From Xylogone sp. PMI_703 (lineage: Eukaryota > Ascomycota > Leotiomycetes), in assembly GCA_021399445.1 (NCBI GenBank), contig JAJTUQ010000001.1, positions 4,278,001 through 4,342,000 on the forward strand: 64,000 nucleotides of DNA, in the 5' to 3' direction. The position numbers were made by a program, and so were the translations under genes. A model generated the notes under the pieces. The model worked only from the letters and a program-made list of their open reading frames with translations. It did no database searches and was not told the DNA's origin. This document shows positions 35,601 through 46,800 of the stretch, one piece after another (the stretch's first letter is position 1; every line of letters starts with the position of its first letter).

Positions 35601-37074
35601 CATCATCATGGGGCGCTGGCCAAGTCCAATCACCCGTCGGAGGTTCACAACACCAACAGGTCTCTGGTTTCAGTGCTGCTACCTTTGGGGTAGATGTTGA
35701 AGCTACGCTATTGAGGTGCTTAGACTTAATTGATCTTGACGATAGCCCTCATACCCCTCGCCTCAACCTTCGTAGGGCTTCTGGACAGACAATGTTACAC
35801 ATGGCTTGTTCTCTAGGCCTCCATCGCTTTGTGGCCGCCTTACTTGCTCGTGGTGCACACCCAGAACCCAGAGATAAAGGAGGGTTCACACCAATGCATT
35901 TTGCTGCTCTCCACAATCATCCACAGATTGTCAGGCGCCTTATCCTTTATGGGGCTGATCCCACTGTTCGTAGTCTCCAAGGATACACTCCGGGAGACAT
36001 GGCGACCTCTGAAGAGGTCTTCCGTGCAACACGCCGCATCGAACATCATACTAGAACCCGCAGCGGCTCATCTCTGCGAAGCAGAGCCAACAGCGCCACA
36101 TCTTTGAGGTCTGTCTGGGGCCCAACATCTGTGACTTCGGCGATGGAAAACCTCGATCTTACAACTAGTGGCGATGATAACCAAAGTTGCGATAGCGAAC
36201 TCAGTGAAGAGGATCAGAAACCAATGAAGGACAGAGGATTCTGGATGCGGAGTAGGCATAGCAGTTCTCAGAAAAAGCTGCGAGATCCCAAATCTACTTC
36301 GCTTCTACAGCTTCCAGACGTTAATCCCGCCGCTGGGATTGCGTCGCCGTCTGCTGCCATGATTGCCTTTAGGGACCAGGTCACGGCTCATATCCAGCAA
36401 CTGCAACAGAACATACATCTCAACTTGCCGAATCTTCCACAGATGTTGACGCTCCCCCCTATTCCTGGATTACCAGACTATCAAGCTTATCTGCCTTCCT
36501 CCCCCATGGTTCGAAGGATAAGTTCCCTAGTGGGCAGTAATCGTCCGGAAAACTCCAACCAGGATTATCGATGGTGGGATCTCTTTTCGGGCACACTTCC
36601 TACAGCCCCACCTGCCTATGAAGATATCTTCCCTGGAGAAGATATTTCTTCTAAAAAGGCTTCTGTAGTACAGGCAGCTGCTGACACAATAGCTGACAAC
36701 AAGTGTGCGGAAATTTTTGATCAGGCGGAGAGCTCCACAGCTTCCCGTAGCAATCAGCTGTCCTTAGACACTGTTAGGATAGGGCAAAAGCACACAATCA
36801 CCAAGGAGCAACAGGAACGCCTAAGATTGGCTCATGCTGAACGGATAAAGAAGATTAGAAGTGATCGCAATTTGTTCTTTGTTTGGGTATGTTTTTATTT
36901 AATCCACCTAGCGTTATAAGATATAACTAACTGTTGAGACAGATTCCTCTACTTGTCGTGATTAGTCTTGCGATGCTCTACAACAGAGTGCCTAAGCTTT
37001 GGGCCAACATGACCGAAATCGTCGAAACCTTTCGACGCCCGAATCGGAACCAAGCCACTGCTTTAGAAGCATGA
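32687..37074 (+). CDS. MGA2: Membrane-tethered transcription factor, Mga2/Spt23 family
   Basis: ER-anchored activator that senses membrane lipid order and, after release, drives delta-9 desaturase (OLE1) and hypoxia genes in yeast. Three exons: 32687-33382, 33440-36886, 36943-37074; introns are 57 and 56 nt. The product is 1,424 aa. Order: a disordered Ser/Pro-rich N-terminus, a conserved region with LTIHPTPLKSRVETQIPIKL, an IPT/TIG fold at about 822-890 (IHKLIPNEGPKAGGIEVTCL), ankyrin repeats at about 1010-1085 (GQTMLHMACSLGLHRFVAAL; GFTPMHFAALHNHPQIVRRL), a PPAY motif at 1289-1292, and one membrane helix at about 1377-1394 (FFVWIPLLVVISLAMLY) split by the last intron. About 30 residues follow the helix. 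This matches the whole yeast architecture. Without the last exon the anchor would be lost. Confidence 0.92.
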
Positions 37075-37567
37075 TAGTTCCCCGCATCGCGGATATATCT
37101 CCTACGTCACCTACACGGTATCGCTCATGAATTTCCTTTGTTCAGTTTCTTTTTGCCCTATCGGGGAGGCGCCATTCATCGGCCAATTGGCTTGTTCGGG
37201 AGCGAGGTTAATTGTTGGGATGGGAATATGGCTAATTATTTCGGTGCCACTTATTGGATTTACGAGGATTTTACGGTAGCATGTTTGTATGTGTATATAT
37301 GTTTGGGAGTAGTGCTGCATGCACTGAATCGCCTTGTGGAAGACTACAATTTCATAATTACATAGAAAGATCCTTCAATTTTTAAACACTCCAGATATGT
37401 AAGGGAAACTAAATATGCTGATATATATGTGTGTGTAAACGTACACGTTCCTGCATTAGTAGTAGCTTATAATTTTCATTTATTCATGGTCCATCCAATT
37501 AAGCGCTGAACATTAATCATGACGTGACACATTCATTGCATGTCACCGTAGGAAGAACCAGAAGTAT
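37075..37567. other. Convergent 3' flanks of MGA2 and the next gene
   Basis: About 490 bp, AT-rich, between converging genes. Polyadenylation regions only are expected; no gene was seen. Confidence 0.65.
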
Positions 37568-39756
37568 TCAAAAAACATCTTCCGGCCACTCAAACTCCTC
37601 ATTGTTTCGAGTAGAACTCCGCTTCTGCCTCGCACTGCGCGAGGACTCAGCAGAGGTTCTAATGACCTTGCCACTAGCCAATCGTACCGTCGTTGGGATA
37701 TGTGGCACCGGCGGGATGCCTTCATCGGCAATATCCATGTGTTCGACTTGGTGGTCGTCGTTATGTCCCGGTAGTACCTCCTCTTGAGGTTGTTGTCCTT
37801 TGGTGGATTTCTTCGCTCCCTTGCGAGGAGTCTTGGATTTGGTTAACTTGACTGGATGTCGATTTGCGGACGCGTTTGGGTCCTTCTCGATGGGATCTGA
37901 GGCGTCAATACGCTTTGCCTCTCTCTTAGCTTTGGAGATATCTGCCGTGGTCTTTCGGAGCCTGCCTCGTTGCTCCTTTCGGACTTCGGTTGCGACTGGA
38001 GCGGAAGTTGAGCTCTGCTTCTGAGAGGTATGTTGATCTCCGTTTGTGTATTTCAAGGCGCCATTTCGCTTCTTTGATTCACTCCTTCTTTGATTTTGAT
38101 GGTCCTCAACATCAGAGAGGTGGTCCTCGTTTTGCTCATGGTTCCCCATCTCAGTTACTTCATACTGCTCGCGGGTAACTTGTTGGAAAGTTGCGTCCTC
38201 CATGTACGTCTCCACGCTTTGCATTACATCGTGGTCCTGTGGCTCCGAGACGACGGACTCGGATCGATGAGTGCTTGCTTTCTGATTCGTGGTCAATGCC
38301 TTTCCAATTTCTGGGGATACTTGATGATCATCACTCATAGGCTCATCTGAACCAAGATAATGATTAACGGGCTGCCGCTCAGATGGTGTGGTGATAGGAC
38401 CATCAGGAATAAAGCGCGGCGTGCTAGACTGGGCAGAGAATTGGGCTTGTCGCATTGTTCGGGCCAGCTCACGTCGTGCCAAGTCCAGTTTGGCCTCCAG
38501 ATTGCTGACTCTCTTAACCAATTTCTGCTGTTTTTCGAGCTCTTTTCGAGATGGCAGCTTTCTCTGGTTGTAGCCAGGTGTCACCTGAACACCGGATACA
38601 GAGCGTCCGAAGTCTTCGCCTTGATGACTGGGGTGGGGAGAGTCATCGAAACCGTTGCCAGGGGGTGATCTGATAGAGAGGGTACTCCTGGCGCGCGATG
38701 AATACAAATAGGCTGGCTGCTGATTGAAAGCGCCTCCACCGCTCTGCTCATCATCCATGGGTATATCCATGCCACCATTTCCGTAATCCTCGGAGTTATT
38801 CTTCGACCTCGAATGTGTCTTCTCCTTACGATTATGAGCACCAGGCAAAATGCTGGTACTCCTGAAATGGCCCGCAGCTTTGAGCTCCTGGTAAGCCTGT
38901 TCAGCCCTTTCCTTGCGCTCCCTGAGGATTCTCTGCTCGGCAGTCTCCTGCTCAGGCTGCGGCTGCTGCTGCTGTGGCTGCTTGGACCAGATCTTCCAGT
39001 TAGTAGGATTGAACGAAGCAGCTAGGGATTTTCCAAAGCGGAAGATACTAGATCCAGGTCGGCCGGATTCCACACTATCCGTAGAGGCATTGCTGGCGGA
39101 TTTCGTATGATAATGGGGTGTAACTCGAGCATTAATCGTTCTCGTCGCCCGTATATAGCTCTCCTGTTGCTCCTGCTCATACCTCTCGCGCGCATCCTCC
39201 TCCTGCTGTGGGCCAAGATAATCAATAGGCGGCTGCTTGCTCACGCGATCATTCATGCTACCTTCGAGGAACCTAGATGATCGAGCTCGGGCACGTCGAT
39301 TTGAGGGCGAATTGGGCGCAGTTCGACTCTGCAATGGGACACGCTCTGAGCGACTGCGAGTGGTTGTCGAAGATAGAGGCCAATCAGTGACGCGCGGTCG
39401 CTTTCCAGGAGGAGTCTCCTCGTCTCCTAGAGCTTGCATGTCGACGAGCCCCGAGTACGGACTCGAAGCAGCTTGTTCAGCATCTTGTATCGAACCGCGG
39501 TTGCTAAAAAGCCGCTTGGTTCCCGGCCGGGACCCAGAGTCCATGATATGGTCTCCGCCGGCGCCCCATTCGTTCGGGATGTAGTCTGGATCATCTAAAC
39601 CGGACTGCAGCAATGTTAGGACCAAAACTCGTTCTTCCAAAGAGGTTCTTTCATAACCCCTGAAGTCCATGGGAATCTTTTTGCAATGCTGGTGTCTTTC
39701 CAGATTGTGTGTGTGCACTGGATTAAGCAACTGCTCACCTGATCATAATTCGACAT
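37568..39756 (-). CDS. Uncharacterised nuclear-type disordered protein with a coiled coil
   Basis: Two exons on minus: 39756-39739 (18 nt, MSNYDQ) and 39604-37568; the 134-nt intron (GTGAGC...CAG) joins in phase 0 to SGLDDPDYIPNEWG. The product is 684 aa. It is mostly disordered, Arg/Ser/Gln-rich and has basic stretches. Visible elements: KRPRVTDWP near residue 73, RFLEGSMNDRVSKQPPIDYL near 110-130, SSIFRFGKSLAASFNPTNWK near 200, QQQQPQPEQE, a predicted coiled coil at about 350-390 (KELEKQQKLVKRVSNLEAKL), and the C-terminus EEFEWPEDVF. I recall similar SMNDRVSK...RFGK...FNP proteins in other Pezizomycotina labelled nuclear RNA-binding protein by automatic pipelines; I see no RNA-binding domain here, so I give no function. 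The short first exon is inferred. Confidence 0.75.
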
Positions 39757-40913
39757 CCTGAGGGTCTCATCCAATGGATGTGCTCGCAGGAAGTCTTTGC
39801 TTCTGCACTGGGTCTACCACAATCAGGCGGTGACGCAGGTCGGGCTCGATCGCGCGTAATGGAGCAAATAAACACCGCTATCTCTGGATTTCGGTTGCGC
39901 GCGAGGAATGCTAGTGTAAGCGCGTGCGGAAGCGATTGATAAATCTACGATATATGGGGCCCAGAGTTCTCAGAGCGGAGATAGATTTCTGGTCTCGTGG
40001 GCAGCTACAGCACAAATATTTTGGGGGAATGTTGTTTTGTTGTTTCGGCGCTTGGGCCAGAACATTTCGCCCAATGCCATGGACACGCGTGCCTGCATCG
40101 CGTTAAACCTTAAATCCACGGCAGACGTCTTACTTGACCACTGTCGTTCTGATAAGGGAGAACAGGAGAGACAAAGTTAGAGACAAAGTCCAGTTCTTTG
40201 CAAATTTGATAGAAGTCTCTTTTAGATTAAGTAGACATGATCAGATTTTTGCTAAAGAGATTACTTCAAGATACAGACAGTGGTCTAAAAATGATTTCCA
40301 GCTGCTTTTAGATACGACCTATTTGAACTAACAATTCTTATGCTTTATGATTCACACTTAAAACTCTCAAGGTATCCCAAATTTAAGTAACAAGAGTTCC
40401 CGTCCCATTCCAGTATCCTCCGCTAAATTACAGAATGGCGTTTACCTCCCCCTTCCTTAAACCTCCACGCAGTAGATAACAAAAAAATAGAGCATCTTAA
40501 CATATGAAAAACCAAGAAATATCGGTCTCGGCCATTGATGGCCTGTTCTCACACGAGCATTGGATTCGACAACAATGTGCGTAATTTCAATGTGTACGTA
40601 GTCTTGGAACACAGGATAGCAAAAAAGCAGAAAAGAAAAAGACAAGATAACAATGCATCGTTTGCGTGATTCGAGAGCACAAAAAAACCTAGTGCGCACA
40701 GCTGCAATAGAAAAGTAAGGAGCGACAGAAAAAGAGTAGCCAAAGTAGCATCCGTGTATCTTTCGAGATATCCAACTCCGACATACGAGATTATGTATGT
40801 ATAGGAGCCCCTCCCAGCCATAAACGCCGCTAAAGATATTGCACAAAAACCACCCCAAAGGAAAACCGTAAATATCTAGAGGAATCCCGAGATCACCACA
40901 AGGAGATGGGGAT
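39757..40913. other. Spacer: promoter of the coiled-coil gene and veA 3' flank
   Basis: About 1.15 kb between two minus-strand genes. The right part (about 40100-40900) is AT-rich and suits a 3' untranslated region of veA. A 167-codon minus frame at 40457-40960 overlaps the veA end and is hydrophobic low-complexity, without family features. Confidence 0.6.
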
Positions 40914-42668
40914 TTACTCGAGGACAGGCAATTCTCGAGAATAGCTGGTACCATCAGCACGCTTGTATTGCATCCTGAGCTGGTCTACAGATATCTCATC
41001 GTCATCATCGAGCATGTGATGGGAGCTCGATGGCCGCATGCCATTATAGAGTGGCTGATTCGTGCTTGAAGAATTAAACACACTATCATAGCTACGCTTT
41101 CCATTTCGAGGCGGTTCGCTGGAAGAAGCAGGTGCCGGATACTGACTGTAGGATCCTGGGCGATCTGAAGCTCGTTCGAAGCTGGGGCTGGGCAATGGTG
41201 GGGCGAGTCGGCTGGCTGGTGGGAGAGGACCAGATGGTGAGTTGGCATGCTCGTATTTCGGTTCCATGGGTGGCATCTTCAGAGGAGCAAGGCTAACAGA
41301 GGCTGGCATGGCTGGTGAATGCGGGCGAGGGAAGCTTTGGTAGGAGGATGAGGTAGAGTTTCGATTGTAGTTCTGGTCCACAGCGAGATATGGTGGTGCT
41401 TGCGAGGCTGGACCACCATAGGCTCCTGAGCTTCTTCGGTACTCCGAGTCGTAGCCATCTCTGTGGGCTGCTCCACTAGCGGGATACTGCGAGTAAGGAG
41501 GTCTCTCAGGAACCGCAAATCCGCCCGATGGAGGCGGCGGAGGTGGAGGTGGCTGGGTTTGACGATACTGCGATCCAGGATGGCTATAGCCAGCCTGAGG
41601 TTGCTGGTACGATGGTTGAGATGGTGGTGGGAACTGCGGCTGTGCCGACGGTGGAGGTGGAGCAGGAGCCTGATATTGGGAGCTAGAAGAACCACCGAAA
41701 GAAAGATAGCTGGGAGGGCCCGGCTGCGAAGGGTTGTAGGATGAATATGGCTGCGCTGCATAATCTCCAGAAGGCCGACGCTGGGCTTCATACGATGGAC
41801 TTTCCATACCGTGGGCGCTAAGAGAGCGTTGTCGATACGCGTCCTGCTGTGGAGTTGGCGTGCGGTGAGATCTAGTGTACTCGTCTTCTGCCATCTCGTC
41901 ATATTCCGAGCTGTTCTTGCCGTCACGTCTTCGCATTCGGACATCACGACGGATACGCACTCGGCAGCCCTGTTCAGCAACTGTCCTGCTCAGGATGGTG
42001 CTTTCGGCAAGGCCAGGGAATTTCTTCGCGCTAAAGACGTTGAAAGGAACAGACTTGACCTCCAACCTCCAGTCAAAGGAGGAATCTGGGCCACCGGGGC
42101 CAGTGACCTTTGGCTTATCGTTGGCGGGCTCTGCATCCATATCCTTCGCCTCCTTGGTCTCCTCGTACAGGTTGAAGCTGAGGCGGTAGATACCCTCGTG
42201 ACGAACGGACAGATCGGGGAAGATGAAATAGCCTGCTTCCGTTGGTCGGTCGAGATATGCCATGCCGGAGACGGGCATTCCCGTCAAGACAGGAATCTGA
42301 GGAGTAGCAGGCTGGACACGGCCATGAGCGATAGGGCGGCACACTTCGAGCGTGGCGAAGAGAAAGAAATTGGCGTTGTAGGAAAAGGTCACATCGGTTT
42401 TGGCGTCCTCTCCTTCGAAAATACGTAGCTCTACCACGGGGGGAGGGTCGACCGGGCGACGATCAGCGGAAGCTGTGTTGTATGTAAGTTAAAACTGGCA
42501 TTGAATACAAGAAGCACCTGGCAATGGGGACCTACATTTTGCTCCAGAACCGCAGGCTCGAGCACGCTCTGGCTGCTGGATGACGGAGAGGCAGTAGGTG
42601 AGCTTGCGACCCTCCTTGGTGATGCGCGTCATGGTCTCATCGGCGCGATGGGGAGCTGGAGCCGCCAT
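40914..42668 (-). CDS. veA: Velvet complex protein VeA
   Basis: Light-responsive regulator that links sexual/asexual development with secondary metabolism, through a nuclear complex with VelB and LaeA. Two exons on minus: 42668-42536 and 42472-40914; the 63-nt intron splits Ser45 (AAAT|CT). The product is 563 aa. The velvet domain covers about residues 15-220: TREGKRL-type start [20 protein letters not shown], then [53 protein letters not shown] and the end [20 protein letters not shown] basic stretch follows ([15 protein letters not shown]). The C-terminal half is Pro/Gln/Ser/Tyr-rich with an uninterrupted run of eight prolines near residue 357. It ends near [13 protein letters not shown], the conserved terminal block of VeA. 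A 9.9 kb gene-free interval lies upstream. Confidence 0.96.
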
Positions 42669-43293
42669 GTTGAAAGGTACTCTGTGGAGTGGATAGTGTG
42701 GAGAAGAAGCGTAAGATATCGTCCTCAGCTCGAACCAAGCAGTGGCTCGTTCAAACTCGCACCGTCTCCCCAAATCTCAACACAGCCCAAATCCCAGCAC
42801 CTTTCACGTTCGACAGTGGTCACACCCAAGACCGACACCGAGATCCTGTGCGACAAGAGAGTGGTCAACACCAGCGAAGAGAAACCCCGACCAAAACACT
42901 CTAGAGAAAAGTCCCGTTCGGCTCAGACGCAAGAGCAAATCACTCGTATCGATCGATTGATTGAATCGGGGTCTCGAAAGAGATAAGAGGGAGCGTTCAA
43001 CACAGGCAACAACGAGCGAGGCGTAGAATCAACAGGTCGGGTCGCGCAGAAGGTCGTCGAGACAGGGAGGTTGAGCAGAGAGGCAGATAGATACACACGA
43101 GACTGGGCTGGTGTCACAGGCCACGGCGGGCGGGCGAGGAAAAGGAAAAGAGGACCCAACTGGGTCGACGGCGTCGAGCTCGTCTCAACAGAGACCTTCC
43201 TCAGCAAGGTCCACGGAAGGAGAGCGTCGAGGAGGTAGGATGGCGAGGATGCTGCTGGATGCAGGTTTGCAGCGAAGCAAAGATGCAAGTTGT

Positions 43294-43363
43294 TGAGGAG
43301 GGAGAGGAGAGAAGGAGGAGGCAGAGAGTGAGAGAGTGAGTGTGTGAGGGAGAGCGAGGCCGA
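43294..43363 (-). promoter_or_regulatory. CT-rich tract in the veA leader/promoter
   Basis: The plus strand is nearly all purine with TG interruptions (gagggagaggagagaaggag onward), so the veA coding strand is CT-rich, about 630-700 bp upstream of its ATG. A second such tract is at about 43540-43580. Such tracts often mark fungal core promoters. Confidence 0.35.
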
Positions 43364-43894
43364 CGAAGACAGAAACGAGCCAGAGCCGTAGCCGTTGCTG
43401 ACACGGGGAAAGGGGAGTTGTGTGGATGGGAGAGGAGGGATGAGGACAGGGCCAGAGGGAGGAGCGTCGGAACCGCAGAACGCAGCAAGCAACCACTGCA
43501 AGCAAGCAGCAAACGGGCGGGCAGGGCAGGAGACAAGGACAGGACAGGGCAGAGAGGGCGAGAGAGGGAAAAGGGAAGGGTGTGGTTGGAGCAGCCCCGA
43601 TTGCTTCAGTGCCAGTGCGGTGGACAGTGGAGAGTGCTCACTCACAGTGGTGATTTGACTGGTTTGACTGATTGGACTGGGCCGGGGGCGATGGAGGGCG
43701 ATGGAGAACGCTGGGAGACGGCGGACTGGAAACTACTGTGGGCGCCGGGCAGGTCCCAGCACTTGCAACCCAAGCACCCAACGTGCCGGTTCTCGCTGCC
43801 GGGGGGTGTTGCTGGGGTTGCTTTGGCGCACAGGAACGTCTCATCCAGCCCCATGATTGTCGGTTAATTTGCTCTTTCAACTTTTGCCTGTACA

Positions 43895-46800
43895 AGCCCA
43901 GCGTTGTACAGTACTCGGCGGTACAGTACTGTTACCCCGTTCTTTTACACGGTAACCGCGTTTGCATACTGGAAAAACCAATCTGTGTATAGAGCAGTTC
44001 ACTGAGAGAGAGCTTCAGTACTGTAGCACAGCGGTAATACAGGCTCTGCTCTACTCTGCACTGTTACGGTTACAGCACCCGCGGTCTTCGCTACCATTCC
44101 GGGTATAGAGACATGCTGAACAACTTGGCGGATATAGGCTCTGCTTCAATTACAGTACAAAAACTGCCCTTATGATAAACTGCATCGGGCGCATTTAGCA
44201 CGGTAATGAAAAGTCGCTTTGGAAGCTAACTGCTTAATTGCTGTATAAACGAGGGCTAATTTGGCTGCAATTACCCACAATAGGGCAATGCTGACCACAC
44301 ACTCTCTCTCACCCTGGATCTGCCCGAGGCTGCCCCCCAACCAGCTAAGCTGCAGGGCCGTAAGCGCCAAAATAAAGTGCTTGGGTGAGGTGTGGTGCTG
44401 CTGGATGTTCTTGGGATTTGCTCTTGGAGGGTCCTCTCTCCTCTCTTTTTCTCTGTGCTTTGCGTTTGCGTCTGCCTCCTGGGTATCGTCTAGCAGCGAT
44501 GAGAGGCGAATAGCTCTCCCAGAGACACTTTTAGGGTTCTTAGTTCCTAGCTGACCCAGAGGAGCTTCAACACTGGGACGCGGTAGCCGTACCCGCAAAC
44601 ACTGAAAGTACGGTACCGAGAACTGCCACCTCCAGCTTCTGGAAACTGGGGCACGAAGATGTCTTTCCACGTCGCTAGGACCAACTGGTTTCTGCCTTTG
44701 GTTCTGTAGTACGGAGTAGGCCATACAGTGATTACAACAACAAGATGGTACTGTAGCAGTGAAGAGAGGGAAACATACTCTAAGCACGGCAATACTGTAC
44801 TGTGATAAGCAGTAACTTTTCCCACATCAAGTACCGCGCGGTACACTGCAGTACAGCGCCGTACTGCACTGTACGCATCGGCTACCCGCCAAATGAGCTG
44901 GGCCTGCACGGTCATTTACAGCCAGAGTGGGCTTGGGTCTCGCTACCTGCCACCAAGATTCCCGCACCAGCACCAGCGCCAGCACCAACACGGTGTCTCC
45001 GGGTCCGTCCCAAAAAGAGAGACGCAGCGCCCACAGCCGGCCCAATCGAGCGCACGGGGTCCTGCGCTTGCCGAGGCTACCATTTCCAAGCAGGATTGAT
45101 TTCCCACCGGGGCCAGTCAGCGTCGCGCAATCACCTTCCTGTGCCCTGACTCAGCGACTGGATGTCCAGATTGGGCTGCTGCTGCTACAGTACTGGGAAT
45201 AATGAAGTGAACATGGACTCTCGTACCGTACCCTTGAGATAGATCGCCTCCATGCTACTTACAGGTATGCTTGATGCTTGCTTGCTTGCTTGCTTGCTAC
45301 GGCACTGCACCCAAGCGGACGAGATCCTACCCCTTGTGCTTGTGATCTTACTGCACTTTTCAACTGGGCGTATCTTTTAGATTTTATTCCCACCACTCAC
45401 ATGCCTCGCTCGCACACGTCCAACCACAAGCCGCGTTGGCGCCACCAGTTTTGCTCATCACACATACTCTGGATGTATACTTCCGACGCAGAAGTGCAGC
45501 CGTCCTGCCTTTTTTTCTTTCCCCTCAAGCCGTCAAATGTTTCCCTACGGAGTAGTATCTGATCGTCGGCATCGAGTCCATGTCTCTGGGAACAAAGATT
45601 TGCAGTGAGGAATTACAACGGTATCATCATACAGTGCGGTATCTTCGTGGTTGAGTTCTTACTGTACTGTTCAGTACCGTAGCTGCAGAATTACTTTAAT
45701 TTTGCCGGGTTGCTACTCATACAACAGAGCACATCACTGATACAAAATCCACAGTAATTACTGCATTATACTCCGTGACCAAGCTCGCAAGCTAGGATAA
45801 AACAACAATAGAGAAAACAATAGCGCATCCCCCAACTAATTCATGGCTGAAGTCAATACTCCGTAGTAATAACGCCATTGTTAAGCACCACCGTGTGTCG
45901 CACGGTAATTAGCTGATCTGCGCTTTTGCCCATCTCCATCACCACTGGATCTTGCCCACGCCTCACCCACCAATATTTGTACAGTATTACCAAGTAATAA
46001 TAATGGCCTCCCTTTTTTGCACGATCGATTCGAATCCCATCTCGCTGGGCTTTTTACTGTAGCAAGAAAATGCTTGCTTGCTGCACAGCCGTGCGTTGCG
46101 CGATGTGACCCTTCGGGCGTCGCTAGCCAGCTCTGGGAAGGGGGCCTCAGGAGCTTAGGACCTGGGGTTGGAGAGGCCAAGGGCTGCAAGCTGCGGATGC
46201 TAACTGGGAACCTTGGGACTTTTGCTGCGACTAAACTACTGGATTGGTCTTTTTCCCCTCTCTCCTCTCAATAGTTTTTTCGGATGGCTGAATGGACTGG
46301 ACCCTATCTATGACGCCAGGGATGGGAAAGCTTTTTTTTCTTCTTCAGATTCGTACTGTCAAGAGTTTTCTTGCAGTTGGCTTTGTTCAAAAGTTCCTTG
46401 TTCTCTCCCCTTGCTTTACCGTTACGATGGTGTGCGGTTTTTCTTGCTGGGCCCCATCAGCACCTTATCACACTGGGATGCCACTTTGTATGGCAGCGCT
46501 GCAGAATACCAGTACTCTCTGCTTGGGCGAGCGTCAGTGGCAACAGAGCCTTTTCTTTGCCCAGAACATGCTTTCAGTACCTAGCTTCTCCAGGACTGTG
46601 ATACTATTGCGATGGCTTTCAGTATTTACTACCACGGTCCAACACCGTATTAGGAATCAACACTCTCAGTTCAGTGTGTGCCATGATCAGGGCTTAACCA
46701 AAAGGCAAGAAAAGCAACACCATAGTGAGGCGGCTCGCGGCTGAGACTTCATCCCCAAAAAGGGACTCAGGATCCCCGCGGTGGTTGTGAGATTTCCCAG

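Noticed and set aside
38900..39000. CTG/CAG-rich stretch as a repeat element
   Set aside because: It encodes the Gln/Pro-rich segment of the coiled-coil gene and is explained by coding sequence.
41279..42428. Long frames within veA in other phases (205 codons on plus at 41811-42428, 233 codons on minus at 41279-41980)
   Set aside because: They overlie the conserved velvet domain and the Pro/Gln-rich tail of veA; repeated CCN/CAN codons keep other phases open. No independent motif.
42923..43645. 240-codon Ser/Pro/Leu-rich minus frame just upstream of veA
   Set aside because: Composition follows the CT-rich tract of the veA leader; no in-frame splice to veA was evident and no family features.
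45276..45297. GCTT run as a possible telomere-like or CRISPR-type repeat
   Set aside because: A plain tetranucleotide microsatellite with no spacers and no telomere pattern.
46020..46060. GATTCGAATC palindrome, T-arm-like on minus
   Set aside because: No flanking 5-bp T stem with GTTC and no other tRNA arms; a chance palindrome.
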